A stretch of DNA of 64,000 bases from Pisolithus tinctorius. Taxonomy: Eukaryota; Basidiomycota; Agaricomycetes; Boletales; Pisolithaceae. The position numbers and the translations under genes are program-made. Where the stretch lies: contig JANFAH010000125.1 in the NCBI GenBank assembly GCA_024663395.1, forward strand, positions 1 through 64,000. The letters run 5' to 3'. Every line of letters starts with the position of its first letter. The stretch's first letter is position 1. Below the pieces are notes generated by a model. That model was not told the origin of the DNA. It saw only the letters and a program-made list of their open reading frames with translations, and ran no database searches. Below, piece by piece: positions 48,189-58,112 of the stretch.

Positions 48189-49964
48189 TCACATAAGCTC
48201 CTGAAGGTGCTGAGAAACATCCCTAGATGATCCAATGACCTCCCCAACAGATACAGTCAAGGGAGTAGAAAGAATGCGCTCTACAATGGCTTTAGAGTTG
48301 GCAGACTGCAAAAGCGATGAAGACAGGGAAGTGGTAGGAGGGGGCTTGGATTTCTTAGACCTGTCTGCAGAATCAGTGGCTTGACCAGATGGCTTTGGGA
48401 CAGTGGCATCTTCCATGATGGCATCATCTCTAGTACCATCAAAGACAGCGGGATGGACATCAACTGGTACAAAGGCAGGGGCAAGTGGTACTTTCTGTGG
48501 AGCAGGGATGGATGCAGAGGATGAGGGCTTTGGCTCCTGACTCTCTTTCTCCTTGCCATGCGAACGAGGCGGGACAAGGACACTGTCAAAGACAGCCTTT
48601 CTCTTTTCTTTGGTAACCTTGTTAGAGCGATCCACAGCAGCAACAAGGGGTTCTTCTTCCAACTCATAAATCTCGGCACTAGACTCTTCTTCGGCCTCTT
48701 CATGGACAACAAAGCGAACTGCATTGGCAGGCTGAGCAGCAGCTTTAGTGCGTTCATAGGCTTGCAGGATAGTCTCTTCTCCATTGCGATAGATGCGCTG
48801 TCCATTGGGGTAGATGACCCGATGGTTTTCATCACGTGCCAAAGAACCCTTCTGAATGAGATCATTAATGGCCTGGCAACTCTCAACACCATGGCCTTCA
48901 ACACCACAGCCATAACAAGTGATGGTCCTTCTAGCAGGACGGGTCTGGGATGAGGAAGTAGCAGCAGGGGCAGTGGATGCAGGAGTAGATGCAGGAGCAG
49001 GACGAAGGGAAGGAGCACGAAGCACCTTTGCAGCATCAGGATCCATCTTGATAGCACGATAGTAGAGGAGGGAGTAGTCTGGGTCACTGAGTGACATGCG
49101 AGAGAGGGACTTGATTAGGGTCTCAACCTCGTCTTGTTTGCGAGCAGTAGGACCTTCTTTCTCCAAATTTTCAAGGTTTCTTCTGGCTTCATGGGAAGGG
49201 AGCAGAGGGCGAACACTGTCATCTCTTCCATCTGAGCGATGAGAAGCATTAGGCTGGGCCTGAGGAGCAGGGGCAGCACGAGGGCCAAGGAAGTCAAGGT
49301 CATCTGCATCAAAGCGATCACGGCGAAGGACCTCTTCAGCTGACTGGCATACATCATCATAGGGGAATGGCCTGCTAATGTCAAGGTTGGGATCCTTTGT
49401 CCTGAGACGAGTTTCAACCAAGCCACGAAAGACTGGGGACAAACCAGCCCAAAAGTAGCAATTATATTCATCAACCGATATCCTTCCTTTATTCTTCAAC
49501 CAACCTCCAATGCGAATGAAGCCACGGTTGTAAGCCCTAAAGTCTTGAAGAGTCATAATGGGCTGCATCCTAGACTCCAAAGCAAAGCTCTTGAGATGCC
49601 TTTCAAAGAACCTTTCATCTGATAGATCAGCATCAAAGTACTTGAGGAGATCAGCCTTCAAGTTAGCCCAATCAGGAGTGTAGTAGTGAGCCATTCCTTC
49701 AATAATCTCCCTAACACGAGCATTGCAGTACTGGAGGATTGACTCGACCATTTCCTGGTCAGAAGTGACATTGTGGTAGGCACAGAGACGTTCATAGTGG
49801 TCCAAGAAGGAGCGAACATGGGTATGGTCTCCTTGGAATAATTCAGGGGCAGACTTCATGCCAAGCAAGGGCATAGTGAGGACAGAGCGAGCAGGGGGAG
49901 CAGCCATAGCTACTGGAACTGCTGATGATGTAGGAGGATAGATAGTGGGGATGGTGGATGACAT
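48189..49964 (-). CDS. Element C gag
   Basis: ATG 49964 opens MSSTIPTIYPPTSS. A capsid-like region follows (APELFQGDHTHVRSFLDHYE, a W-rich stretch, and EYNCYFWAGLSPVFRGLVE). A CX2CX4HX4C knuckle (CYGCGVEGHGVESC) sits at about residues 350-363, and an Ala/Pro/Ser-rich tail follows. The terminal UGA is followed in the same phase by the protease ORF, so readthrough could give Gag-Pro. Packaging of element RNA is the family role. Confidence 0.85.
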   Translation of the reverse strand: MSSTIPTIYPPTSSAVPVAMAAPPARSVLTMPLLGMKSAPELFQGDHTHVRSFLDHYERLCAYHNVTSDQEMVESILQYCNARVREIIEGMAHYYTPDWANLKADLLKYFDADLSDERFFERHLKSFALESRMQPIMTLQDFRAYNRGFIRIGGWLKNKGRISVDEYNCYFWAGLSPVFRGLVETRLRTKDPNLDISRPFPYDDVCQSAEEVLRRDRFDADDLDFLGPRAAPAPQAQPNASHRSDGRDDSVRPLLPSHEARRNLENLEKEGPTARKQDEVETLIKSLSRMSLSDPDYSLLYYRAIKMDPDAAKVLRAPSLRPAPASTPASTAPAATSSSQTRPARRTITCYGCGVEGHGVESCQAINDLIQKGSLARDENHRVIYPNGQRIYRNGEETILQAYERTKAAAQPANAVRFVVHEEAEEESSAEIYELEEEPLVAAVDRSNKVTKEKRKAVFDSVLVPPRSHGKEKESQEPKPSSSASIPAPQKVPLAPAFVPVDVHPAVFDGTRDDAIMEDATVPKPSGQATDSADRSKKSKPPPTTSLSSSLLQSANSKAIVERILSTPLTVSVGEVIGSSRDVSQHLQELM

Positions 49965-50065
49965 AGTAATGAGATATCAAGTGGTTTTTTAGAGACAAGT
50001 TTCAACAGGCTGAGTGAGCAGGGTTCTTGATCCAGGAATAACCACCCCTCGTGGTGGGCTCCAGA

Positions 50066-51908
50066 TGTGAGTCAAAGTGTGGAAAGGTGGTGAAAACCAA
50101 CCAAAACCAACACAAAAGACAAATGTAAAGCGAGTGGTGGTGTGCCTCCGCGGAACCTGGAGTGCAGAAACCTAAATGTGGGGGGAACTTCAAGTAGAGG
50201 TGCTCCTGGCGCAAGTCGACGACGAGTTACGCAGGAGAAGATGAATAAGTGATGACTGAGGAGGGGATGCTGAACAGAGTGAAGGTGTTCAGCCGAAAGT
50301 ACTTGGGGGTAATGGACTTTTGATAGAATATGCTCCTGGCGCAAGTCGATGACGAGTTACGCAGGAGTGAATGGATGACTAAGCAGGTGTGCTGACAGAG
50401 CACAGATGATACTTCAGATGAAGGTAGATAGACCCTTGATGGAGCCTCAACTACCAATGATATGAATGAAGACAGATAGACTCTTCCGAATGAGCCTCAA
50501 CTGTCGACGACAAGATATGCTGAGCTGAGCTGACTTCTGAGTGACTTCTTGATTGATTGTGGGTAGCTAAGTACATGGGGGTTTATATACTGAGGGGGGA
50601 GCACTGCTTGTGACAAACAAGGCACAAACACTTGGTAAGTAATGAGTAAGGACTGAGTAATCATGATGAGTAAGCGAGAAATGATAAGTAAGCAAGCAAA
50701 GAAGATTGGTAAGTATTGGCAATGAACAAGTCAAGGATAGTCAAAATATCACAAAATGAGTCAAATAGAATCAGAAACTGAGTAAGCGCACTGATATCAC
50801 ATTAGGGGGTGGCGATGCAAGTTAGATCTCGGCGGAGACATCTCTAGATCCAAAGATGGCATGACAGATGGACGGTGTTTCCAGATAGGGAAGTATTAAT
50901 TCCAGAATTGAAGGGCATGAGTCAGGTGTCAAAGGGGGCTAGGGCATTGGGGGTCTGTGGGGCAATGAGAGCATATGCGATCGCGTCTCCCACCCTTCCA
51001 TCCTCTCAGCGAAGTTAACAAAAACTTCATGGACGGGGTTCTGATGGAGGAGGAGGAGAAGGGGGGACGTCTTCTGCTGGATCTTGCAGTAAGAAGGCAA
51101 GATGCATGTCATACTCGTCATGAATGCGATCAGGGAGGCTGGAGGACAGTAGATTATACTGCAGCTGTCGCAATGCAGGAAGAATGATGGACGAGATTGG
51201 AACAAAGACGGTGCAGGGAGCAGGGAGGAATGATCCATATGCTTCATCAACTGGGGAGACTGAAATGACCACATAAGACCTTTCTAACCGAGTGACAGAC
51301 CTGAGGCGACCAAAGAATGTCCTTCTGGAGGTCATACTGACAAGGAGAACACGCTGACCAAGCTGCATGGGAGGAGACGGGGCTGACAACGATGGGATGA
51401 ACCAGGGGGCTTCAGGACGGAAGCTGGTGGGAATGCCTGGCAGATATACGTAGCCACTGTCTCTGGCAAATGAGACAAGCGAGATGACCGACGAAGAGGT
51501 GGCCATGATTGATGGACTTAGCGAAATGAGCGTCTGATGGATGGAGTGCTGTAGAAACACGTAGGGTGTGAGGATCCTCTCCAAATTTGGAAGGAAGAAT
51601 CGTGGGGCTGAGCACTTTAAGCGAGCATGGGAATGGAGTCGATATCTTTGGAAATGGTGGAGATATGACGAAAACCGGAATGCCGTACACGGGCACTAAA
51701 AACTTTTAATGCGCGCTTAACTCGCTTCCTCTTTTCTCTTTAGCACTGACGACTCGTTCTTGTGCGAAGGATGACTGTTCACGTCCAACAGTCTTCTACG
51801 CATGAGGCCTTTAGTCTTCATCTGCATGCATGGGCATTGTGCACAACTCGTCAACGAGTTAGGCAGAGTCAGCTGTAACCATGTCCACAACACCTTTGGT
51901 GTGTGACA
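50066..51908 (-). repeat. 5' LTR of element C (element orientation), 1843 bp
   Basis: Same ends as its partner. Differences seen by eye are almost all C/T or G/A, several at CpG. It also carries three hairpin motifs and the same 185-codon frame. Confidence 0.92.
51027..51584 (-). CDS. LTR-encoded 185-aa open frame, copy 2
   Basis: Identical to copy 1 except for two replacements (Q to R in RSVTxLERSY, I to V in APCTxFVPI) and silent changes. Its overlapping upstream frame is at 51696-51412. Confidence 0.35.
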   Translation of the reverse strand: MERILTPYVFLQHSIHQTLISLSPSIMATSSSVISLVSFARDSGYVYLPGIPTSFRPEAPWFIPSLSAPSPPMQLGQRVLLVSMTSRRTFFGRLRSVTRLERSYVVISVSPVDEAYGSFLPAPCTVFVPISSIILPALRQLQYNLLSSSLPDRIHDEYDMHLAFLLQDPAEDVPPSPPPPSEPRP

Positions 51909-52515
51909 CCGGTCTGGGCCTCACCTCACCTCTGCCTTGCTTTCCCCTTCTGGTACGTTCCGCTCCACTATGATATCATTATGACATCACTATGATGTCA
52001 TGGACCTCATGTACGCCTCACCGTTGCCTCATGTACTGTAGTATAAGTACCGTTGCTCAATCGCCCGACTAGCTCTAAGCTAGTTCATTTGGGTCTTCGA
52101 GTCCTAAAGTTGCCTGCTTCTAAACCGTCTCCTCTTTTCTCTTTCTCTTCTTCTCTGTTGGTTCTTGGTGCGAGCCTACAACAAACCCTGTTGTTTAGGT
52201 CTCGTCACACTTGAACTAGCTTCTCATCGTTGTACCCTCGCACCGCTGTCACCATTCCTCGCTTCCTTCGCGAAGGCTCGTGGGTGTACTCGCCAAGTCC
52301 CCCAGCCTCTGAACCCAACCCAAACCTCTTTGTCCCATATATCCCTGAGCGTCGCTCGCTCACCCCGCTTTTCGATCACAACCTCTACCCCCTTCCACCT
52401 CCACCCTCCTACCCTTTTTCCATCAAATCCGTCTTCCCCTGCTCACTCCCTGCTGAACCACAGCAACCTCGTTACAACCTCCGCCCTCGTCACACACTAA
52501 AACGTCCAGATCGCT

Positions 52516-53574
52516 ATGGAAGGAATTCACGACCAGCTTACCGAGCTCCGCAACACTCTCGACGCTCTTCGAGACGAAAACTACAGACTAAGCAACGAGC
52601 TAAGAGATGCTCAAGGAACAATCGCGACCATTGAGGGTCAGCGAAACCAGTGGAACGCCCTCCCCACCGATGTCATTCAGAGGAGGATTGAAGTGATGGC
52701 CGACCCGGGTCAGTACACCGGTGATCGCGCCAAGTTCTCAGAATGGTGGGTGAAGATGAAGGTATGGGTCGCGCAGAATAGGACCGCCCTACCAACCGCC
52801 CAAGATAAATGTACTGCGGTATGGTCCCGCATGACAGGTCCTGTAGCTGGAAGGTTCGCTCAGGCCAAATTCTCGCTTGCTATCGTCACTGGAGTATGGC
52901 CTGACACAGCCGAGATGATAGAAGATATCGACAGGTTCTTCGCCCCTCAGACAGACGTAGAGTGGGCCAAGGCACAGATGCGCACTATGCGCCAAGGAAA
53001 CTCCCGCTATGAAGAGTTCTACGCCAAGTTTGAGTCCCTCAAGGTACAGGGACGTGTCACTGATGAAACCGCTGGCTTCTTGCTGGAGAATGCTGTCCAT
53101 CCCGCTATTGTAAAAGAGGCCCTAAGGAGGGGATATACACAGGGCAACTATCTCCAAATGACCGTCGCGTTTCGAGAAGCCGCCCTTGCCAGGGACCGCT
53201 TCAAACTTCTATATAATCACTATCCCGACGAACCCGCTACCCACTCCTCCTACAACCGCCCTTCGTACTCCCCCCATTTCACTCCTACTGGCACTCAACC
53301 CGGTCGTGGCGCCCCCATGGAAATTGGCGCCGCTCGTTTCCCTCCTCGCCCTGTCCCCTCTCATATAAAGTGTTTCGATTGTCAAGGGAATCACTTCAAA
53401 CGTGATTGCCCTCATGCTAAAAGAAAGGGCCCTGCTAGGCCCAACATACAGGAGGTTACACAGGAAGCGCAGGAGACCGCTCTTCGTCAAATGTCGTTCG
53501 AAGAGATGCAAGCCTTCTTCTACGACAAACAAATCAACGAGATGAAGAGCCAGGGAAAAGAGTTCGGCCAGTAG
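52516..53574 (+). CDS. Element B gag
   Basis: ATG 52516 starts MEGIHDQLTELRNTLDALRD, a probable coiled coil. A retrotransposon gag domain follows (GDRAKFSEWWVKMKVWVAQN ... FAQAKFSLAI), then the zinc knuckle CFDCQGNHFKRDC (CX2CX4HX3C) at about residues 286-298. The frame stops with TAG at 53572-53574. The heptamer GGGAAAA lies 12 nt before that stop, in the phase required for -1 slippage into pol. Confidence 0.88.
   Translation: MEGIHDQLTELRNTLDALRDENYRLSNELRDAQGTIATIEGQRNQWNALPTDVIQRRIEVMADPGQYTGDRAKFSEWWVKMKVWVAQNRTALPTAQDKCTAVWSRMTGPVAGRFAQAKFSLAIVTGVWPDTAEMIEDIDRFFAPQTDVEWAKAQMRTMRQGNSRYEEFYAKFESLKVQGRVTDETAGFLLENAVHPAIVKEALRRGYTQGNYLQMTVAFREAALARDRFKLLYNHYPDEPATHSSYNRPSYSPHFTPTGTQPGRGAPMEIGAARFPPRPVPSHIKCFDCQGNHFKRDCPHAKRKGPARPNIQEVTQEAQETALRQMSFEEMQAFFYDKQINEMKSQGKEFGQ
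53553..53559 (+). promoter_or_regulatory. Probable -1 ribosomal frameshift heptamer (GGGAAAA) in element B
   Basis: The gag codons read CAG GGA AAA, so the site fits X-XXY-YYZ. After a -1 slip the reading is AGA GTT CGG CCA GTA GAG and stays open into the protease-pol frame. A downstream stem-loop was not assessed. Confidence 0.6.
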
Positions 53575-56500
53575 AGGATCGGGTCTCCACTGGCTACGTA
53601 TATAATAAGTTTTCTGTCTTAGGCGTTGACAATCCCTCTACCGAGCAGGATATATTTAACTCGGAGATTACTGTGCCATCTGAAGAGGCGACCCCAGTGG
53701 GCGCGGCCGCGGATGTAAAACTACCGGTGCTTAATTCCTCTTGCAATAAAAATAAAAACACGCCTATCCAGAGAACAAAAGAAACCCCGAAAATAAGGAC
53801 GGCAGATCCTAAGGCCGAGTTAGAGTTGGAAGTGGTATTAGAGGGACGAGAAAAGAAGTGGAATGTAAAAGCGTTGGTGGATTCAGGAGCCAACGATACC
53901 TTTCTGGACAAGAAATGGGCCGACGAGAATAACGTTCCTCTGATCAAGCTTGGTCGACCTGTCGCAGTCCTTAACGTTGATGGCACTCCTAACGTCGCAG
54001 GAAACATCACACATATTGCCTCCCTCGTCATGAACTATCAAGGACACCGAGAGTCTGTCTGGGCTCAGGTTACCACGCTCGGCACGCATCCGCTCATACT
54101 CAGCTACACTTGGCTACGAAAACACAACCCAGAAGTGTGTTGGGAAACCAAGCAGGTGAAGCTGTCCCGCTGTCCCCGCGAGTGTCACGACCTCGCCCCA
54201 AAGACAAGAGCAGAAAGAATAGCTGAAGAACAAGAGGCACAGGATATGGAGTATCTCTATCCGAAGCTTCGTTCCACCAGGATCCGGACCGGTACTACAG
54301 AAGAACTCGTCCCAAAGGAGTATCATCAGTACCTGAAGGTCTTCTCAAAGGAAGAGTTGGAAAGGATGCCGCTTCGTAAACCCTGGGACCACGCCATCGA
54401 TCTTAAAGAAACCTTCACTCCCAAACGTGGCCGTCTCATTCCACTCTCTGTTGAGGAACAAAAGGAGGTGTCGGATTTCCTTGAGGATCAGTTACGAAAG
54501 GGATACATCCGTCCCTCAAAATCCCCTCAAACATCCCCTGTGTTCTTCGTTCCAAAAAAAGATGGGAAAAAGCGTATGGTGCAGGATTACCGGTACCTCA
54601 ATGAGCACACGGTGAAGAATGCATACCCTCTCCCTCTTATTTCTCAGCTTGTCGACAAGCTTAAGGGCTGTAAGCTCTTCACCAAGATGGATCTCCGATG
54701 GGGATACAACAATGTTCGTGTAAAGGAAGGAGACGAGTGGAAAGCCGCCTTTGTTACTCATAAAGGCGCTTACGAACCACTGGTCATGTACTTTGGCCTC
54801 TGCAACTCGCCGTCCACCTTTCAAAACATGATGAATGATATCTTCGGTGACATGGAGGACGTTCTTGTGGTCTATATCGACGACCTGATGATCTTCACGA
54901 AAACGGATGATGAGAGGGAGCACGACGGAATAGTCCTGGAGGTACTAAGGAGATTAGAAGAAAATGACCTCTTCGTCAAACCGGAGAAATGCTTCTTCAA
55001 ACAGAAGCAGGTAGAGTTCTTGGGCATGGTGGTTGGAACTGAGGGGGTCAGCATGGATGAAAGTAAGGTCAAAGCCATAACCGAGTGGCCGGTTCCTACA
55101 AAGGTCCGCTCGGTACGAGCCTTCTTGGGCTTGGCAAACTTTTACCGGCGCTTCATCAAGGACTTCGCACAAATCGCTCGTCCCCTCAACGACCTTACAA
55201 GAAAAGATCAGCTCTGGACCTGGGGGTCCCGAGAGCAACAGGCCTTCGACACTTTGAAACTCGCCTTCACCACTGCCCCTGTTCTTGTGTTCCCGGATCA
55301 GGACAGGGAGTTCCGTCTAGAAACCGATGCCTTGGACTTTGCCACTGGTGCTGTCCTCTCCGTGAAATGTGAAGATGACCTCTGGCGACCTGTTGCCTTT
55401 TATTCCCATTCCATGTCCCCCCTGAACGAAACTACCAGGTTTTCGATAAAGAGATGCTGGCCATAATTCGTGCTCTGGAAACATGGCGACATTACCTCGA
55501 AGCCACCCCTTACCAGTTTGAAATCTGGACTGACCACGCTAACCTCCAGTACTTCATGAAGGCACAGAATCTGGATCGCCGCCAGGCACGCTGGGCCCAG
55601 TATCTCTCCCGTTTCAACTACAAGCTGGTCTATAAGCCCGGGTCTTCAATGGCCAAGGCTGATGCCCTTTCTAGAAGGGAGGATCACGAACCAAAAGGGT
55701 CGGACAATCAGGGGGTTACGTTACTCAACCCCTCTAGAGTGGCAGCCACCTTGGTGATAGGAGAAGACGTCGACCTCGACCTTGCCCTGAAGTCTGCCTC
55801 CTCGGTAACACCACAACCAGAGGGTTCGGTCCTCAGAGAAGGACTGTACGTTTGTCAGGGAAAGGTCTATGTTCCGCCCGCCGTCAGAATCCATTGTCTT
55901 GAGAAGCACCATGACACCCCACTTGCAGGACATCCTGGCTGGAAGAAAACCCTGGAACTCGTCTCTCGCAACTATGTCTGGCCTGGGATGACTGCCACTG
56001 TTAGGACTATGTCTCGGCATGTCACCGTTGCCAGATGGCTAAAAGTTCTAGAGTCCCTCCTGCAGGAAGGCTCCTTCCCAACCCTGTCCCAGAACACCCC
56101 TGGACTGATATCTCGGTTGACTTCATGGAGTTACCAGAGGCACAGGGCTTCGACAACGTCATGGTGGTGGTGGACAGGTTTTCAAAAGAGGTGGTCTTTG
56201 CTCCCACTACGAAAGAGGTTTCCTCGTTACAAACGGCGGAACTCTTCCGTGACCATGTGTGGACCCAACATGGCCTCCCTTCCTCTGTCATCTCCGATCG
56301 CGGTCCTCAGTTTACCAGTGCGTTCACTACTGAACTCTGCAAAATGCTTGGGGTCAAACCCAAGCTCTCCACTGCCTTCCACCCTCAGACAGATGGTCAG
56401 ACAGAACGTCTCAACCAGGACCTGCAACAGTACCTCCGCCTCTTTGTCAACGACCGACAGGGTTCTTGGCCTTCTTGGCTTAAAGTTGCCCAGTTCTCCT

Positions 56501-57258
56501 ATAACAATAAGCGACAGGAGTCTACTGGCAAAAGTCCCTTCTCGGTCACCCATTCCTACACCCCCAGGATGGGCGTCGAACCTTTCCTCTCCAAAGCAGA
56601 GGCAGCCACGGATCACGCTGTTGACCTCGCTAAGGTGTTGGAGGACACAAAGAAGGCTTTGAACAAAGCTGCGGAGCAGATGAAGGTGTCTGCAGATGCG
56701 TCTCGTTCTGACGCCCCTTCCTACTCGACTGGTGACATGGTTTGGCTGGAAACCTCCCGCATCTCCCTCTCTGGCCACCCTTCCAGGAAACTCACAGAAC
56801 GGTGGATTGGCCCTTACAAGGTTGTTTCACTCAAACCCAATGCGGTAGAGTTAAAACTTCCTAAGACTCTCAAGATCCACCCGGTTGTTAATGTTTCTCG
56901 GGTCAAGCCGTACAAAGGCCCTTTGGAAGGACAAACTGTCACTCGCCCAGGACCGGTAGTGGGACATGAAGGCGACGAGGAGTTTGAAGTGGACTACGTC
57001 GCTGATTCTCGCCTGAAAAGGAACAGGCTTGAGTACCTCGTCCATTGGAAGGGGTATCATGATGAAGATCGCACTTGGGAACCCGAGTCCACTTTGAAGT
57101 CTGCCCCTGGTGCTGTCTGGGACTTCCATCGTCGCAACCCTTCTGCTCCTCGGAAACTCCGTGGCATGGACTCTTCTCTCTTTTCCTCCCTCTTCCGTCC
57201 TCTCGAGAACTTCACCGACACTGTCCCAACCTTCAATCGCCTGGAAGTCGATTTCTAA
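53560..57258 (+). pseudogene. Element B pol (PR-RT-RH-IN-chromodomain), two frame breaks
   Basis: The pol frame lies at -1 to gag and has no early ATG, as expected for a gag-pol fusion. Protease has VDSGAND. Reverse transcriptase has VYIDDLMIF, with TKMDLRWGYNNVRV upstream. RNase H starts EFRLETDALDFATGAVLS. Integrase has CHRCQ, SVDFMELP, VISDRGPQFTS, HPQTDGQTERLNQ. The chromodomain reads LEYLVHWKGYHDEDRTWEPE and the end is NRLEVDF at 57258. The frame breaks at about 55428 (one base short within GAAACTACC) and again at about 56009 (one base short before TATGTCTCGG). Both are single-base losses, so sequencing error cannot be excluded. Confidence 0.9.
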
Positions 57259-57269
57259 GGAGGGGATAG

Positions 57270-57642
57270 TGTTACAATATGTACTCTTTTTTCCTTTTCT
57301 CTCTTTTCTTTTCGTCTTATCTAATCTCTTCGTCTTATCTTACCTCTCGGACTCAGCTCGGACCCCGGTCTGGGCCTCACCTCACCTCTGCCTTGCTTTC
57401 CCTTCTGGTACGTTCCGCTCCACTATGATATCATGGACCTCATGTACGCCTCACCGTTGCCTCATGTACTGTAGTATAAGTACCGTTGCTCAATCGCCCG
57501 ACTAGCTCTAAGCTAGTTCATTTGGGTCTTCGAGTCCTAAAGTCGCCTGCTTCTAAACCGTCTCCTCTTTTCTCTTTCTCTTCTTCTCTGTTGGTTCTTG
57601 GTGCGAGCCTACAACAAACCCTGTTGTTTAGGTCTCGTCACA
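57270..57642 (+). repeat. 3' LTR of element B (373 bp)
   Basis: TGTTACAATATGTAC ... GTCTCGTCACA, directly after the purine tract AAGGAGGGGATAG. It is followed by GTGGA, the target repeat of this insertion. Confidence 0.9.
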
Positions 57643-58112
57643 GTGGATCCCTGCTGTGTTGTACTGTTTGGATCCTGGGGTATATATACCGGTGCTACAT
57701 GTATGCGCAGGGACATCCTTTCTTTCCCTCTTTCTCTCTCTATCATCTTGTATCAGCATATACGCTTGGTTGTTCAATCCACACACCTGTCCACATTCTG
57801 TTGTTGCTGCGATCCGTCCTGAGTGTGCTCACCCCTACTGTGGTGAGTTCCACTTTTTTTGAACATGCCATAGCATGTGTTGACGCCTGGTAAAGGTGTC
57901 AAACTGCTGTCTCGTCGCATCCCCTCTGTCCCTGTCCCCTTGACTACGAGTAGTCAAGGGAATCACCCCCTGCCAGCGACATCACTGTCATCCCCACTGT
58001 CCTCGTCTTCGTCCTTGCTGTCTCAGTCCCGTGCTGCCTCTCTTCCACTACTGTCTATGCCACCGCCTGTGGCCCCATCTAGTGTCAACCCATCCCCATC
58101 TACCTCTCCTGC

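Larger units (their letters stand above)
40415..51908 (-). mobile_element. LTR retroelement C (Ty3/gypsy), minus strand, inserted in B's 5' LTR
   Basis: Long LTRs of about 1.85 kb (40415-42273 and 50066-51908) enclose gag, protease and pol on the minus strand. Element B's LTR sequence GGACCCC-GGTCTGG is interrupted exactly here. The 4-bp flanks are CCAG (left) and CCGG (right), a target duplication with one C:G-to-T:A change. The LTRs differ by about eight transitions, a 15-bp tandem duplication and one T, so the insertion is recent. A possible primer-binding site next to the 5' LTR in element orientation reads TGGAGCCCACCACGA (about 50063-50049). This is the best preserved element in the window. 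Confidence 0.93.
40316..57642 (+). mobile_element. LTR retroelement B (Ty3/gypsy chromovirus) inserted in A's 5' LTR
   Basis: Target duplication GTGGA on both sides. The 5' LTR begins TGTTACGATATGTAC at 40316, is broken after 40414 by element C, and resumes at 51909, ending CTCGTCACA at 52209. The 3' LTR is 57270-57642. The two LTRs differ by a 22-bp indel in the ATGATATCAT region and a few substitutions. Internal DNA encodes gag, then pol in the -1 frame, with a C-terminal chromodomain. Two single-base frame losses in pol make this copy defective unless they are sequence errors. Confidence 0.92.
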
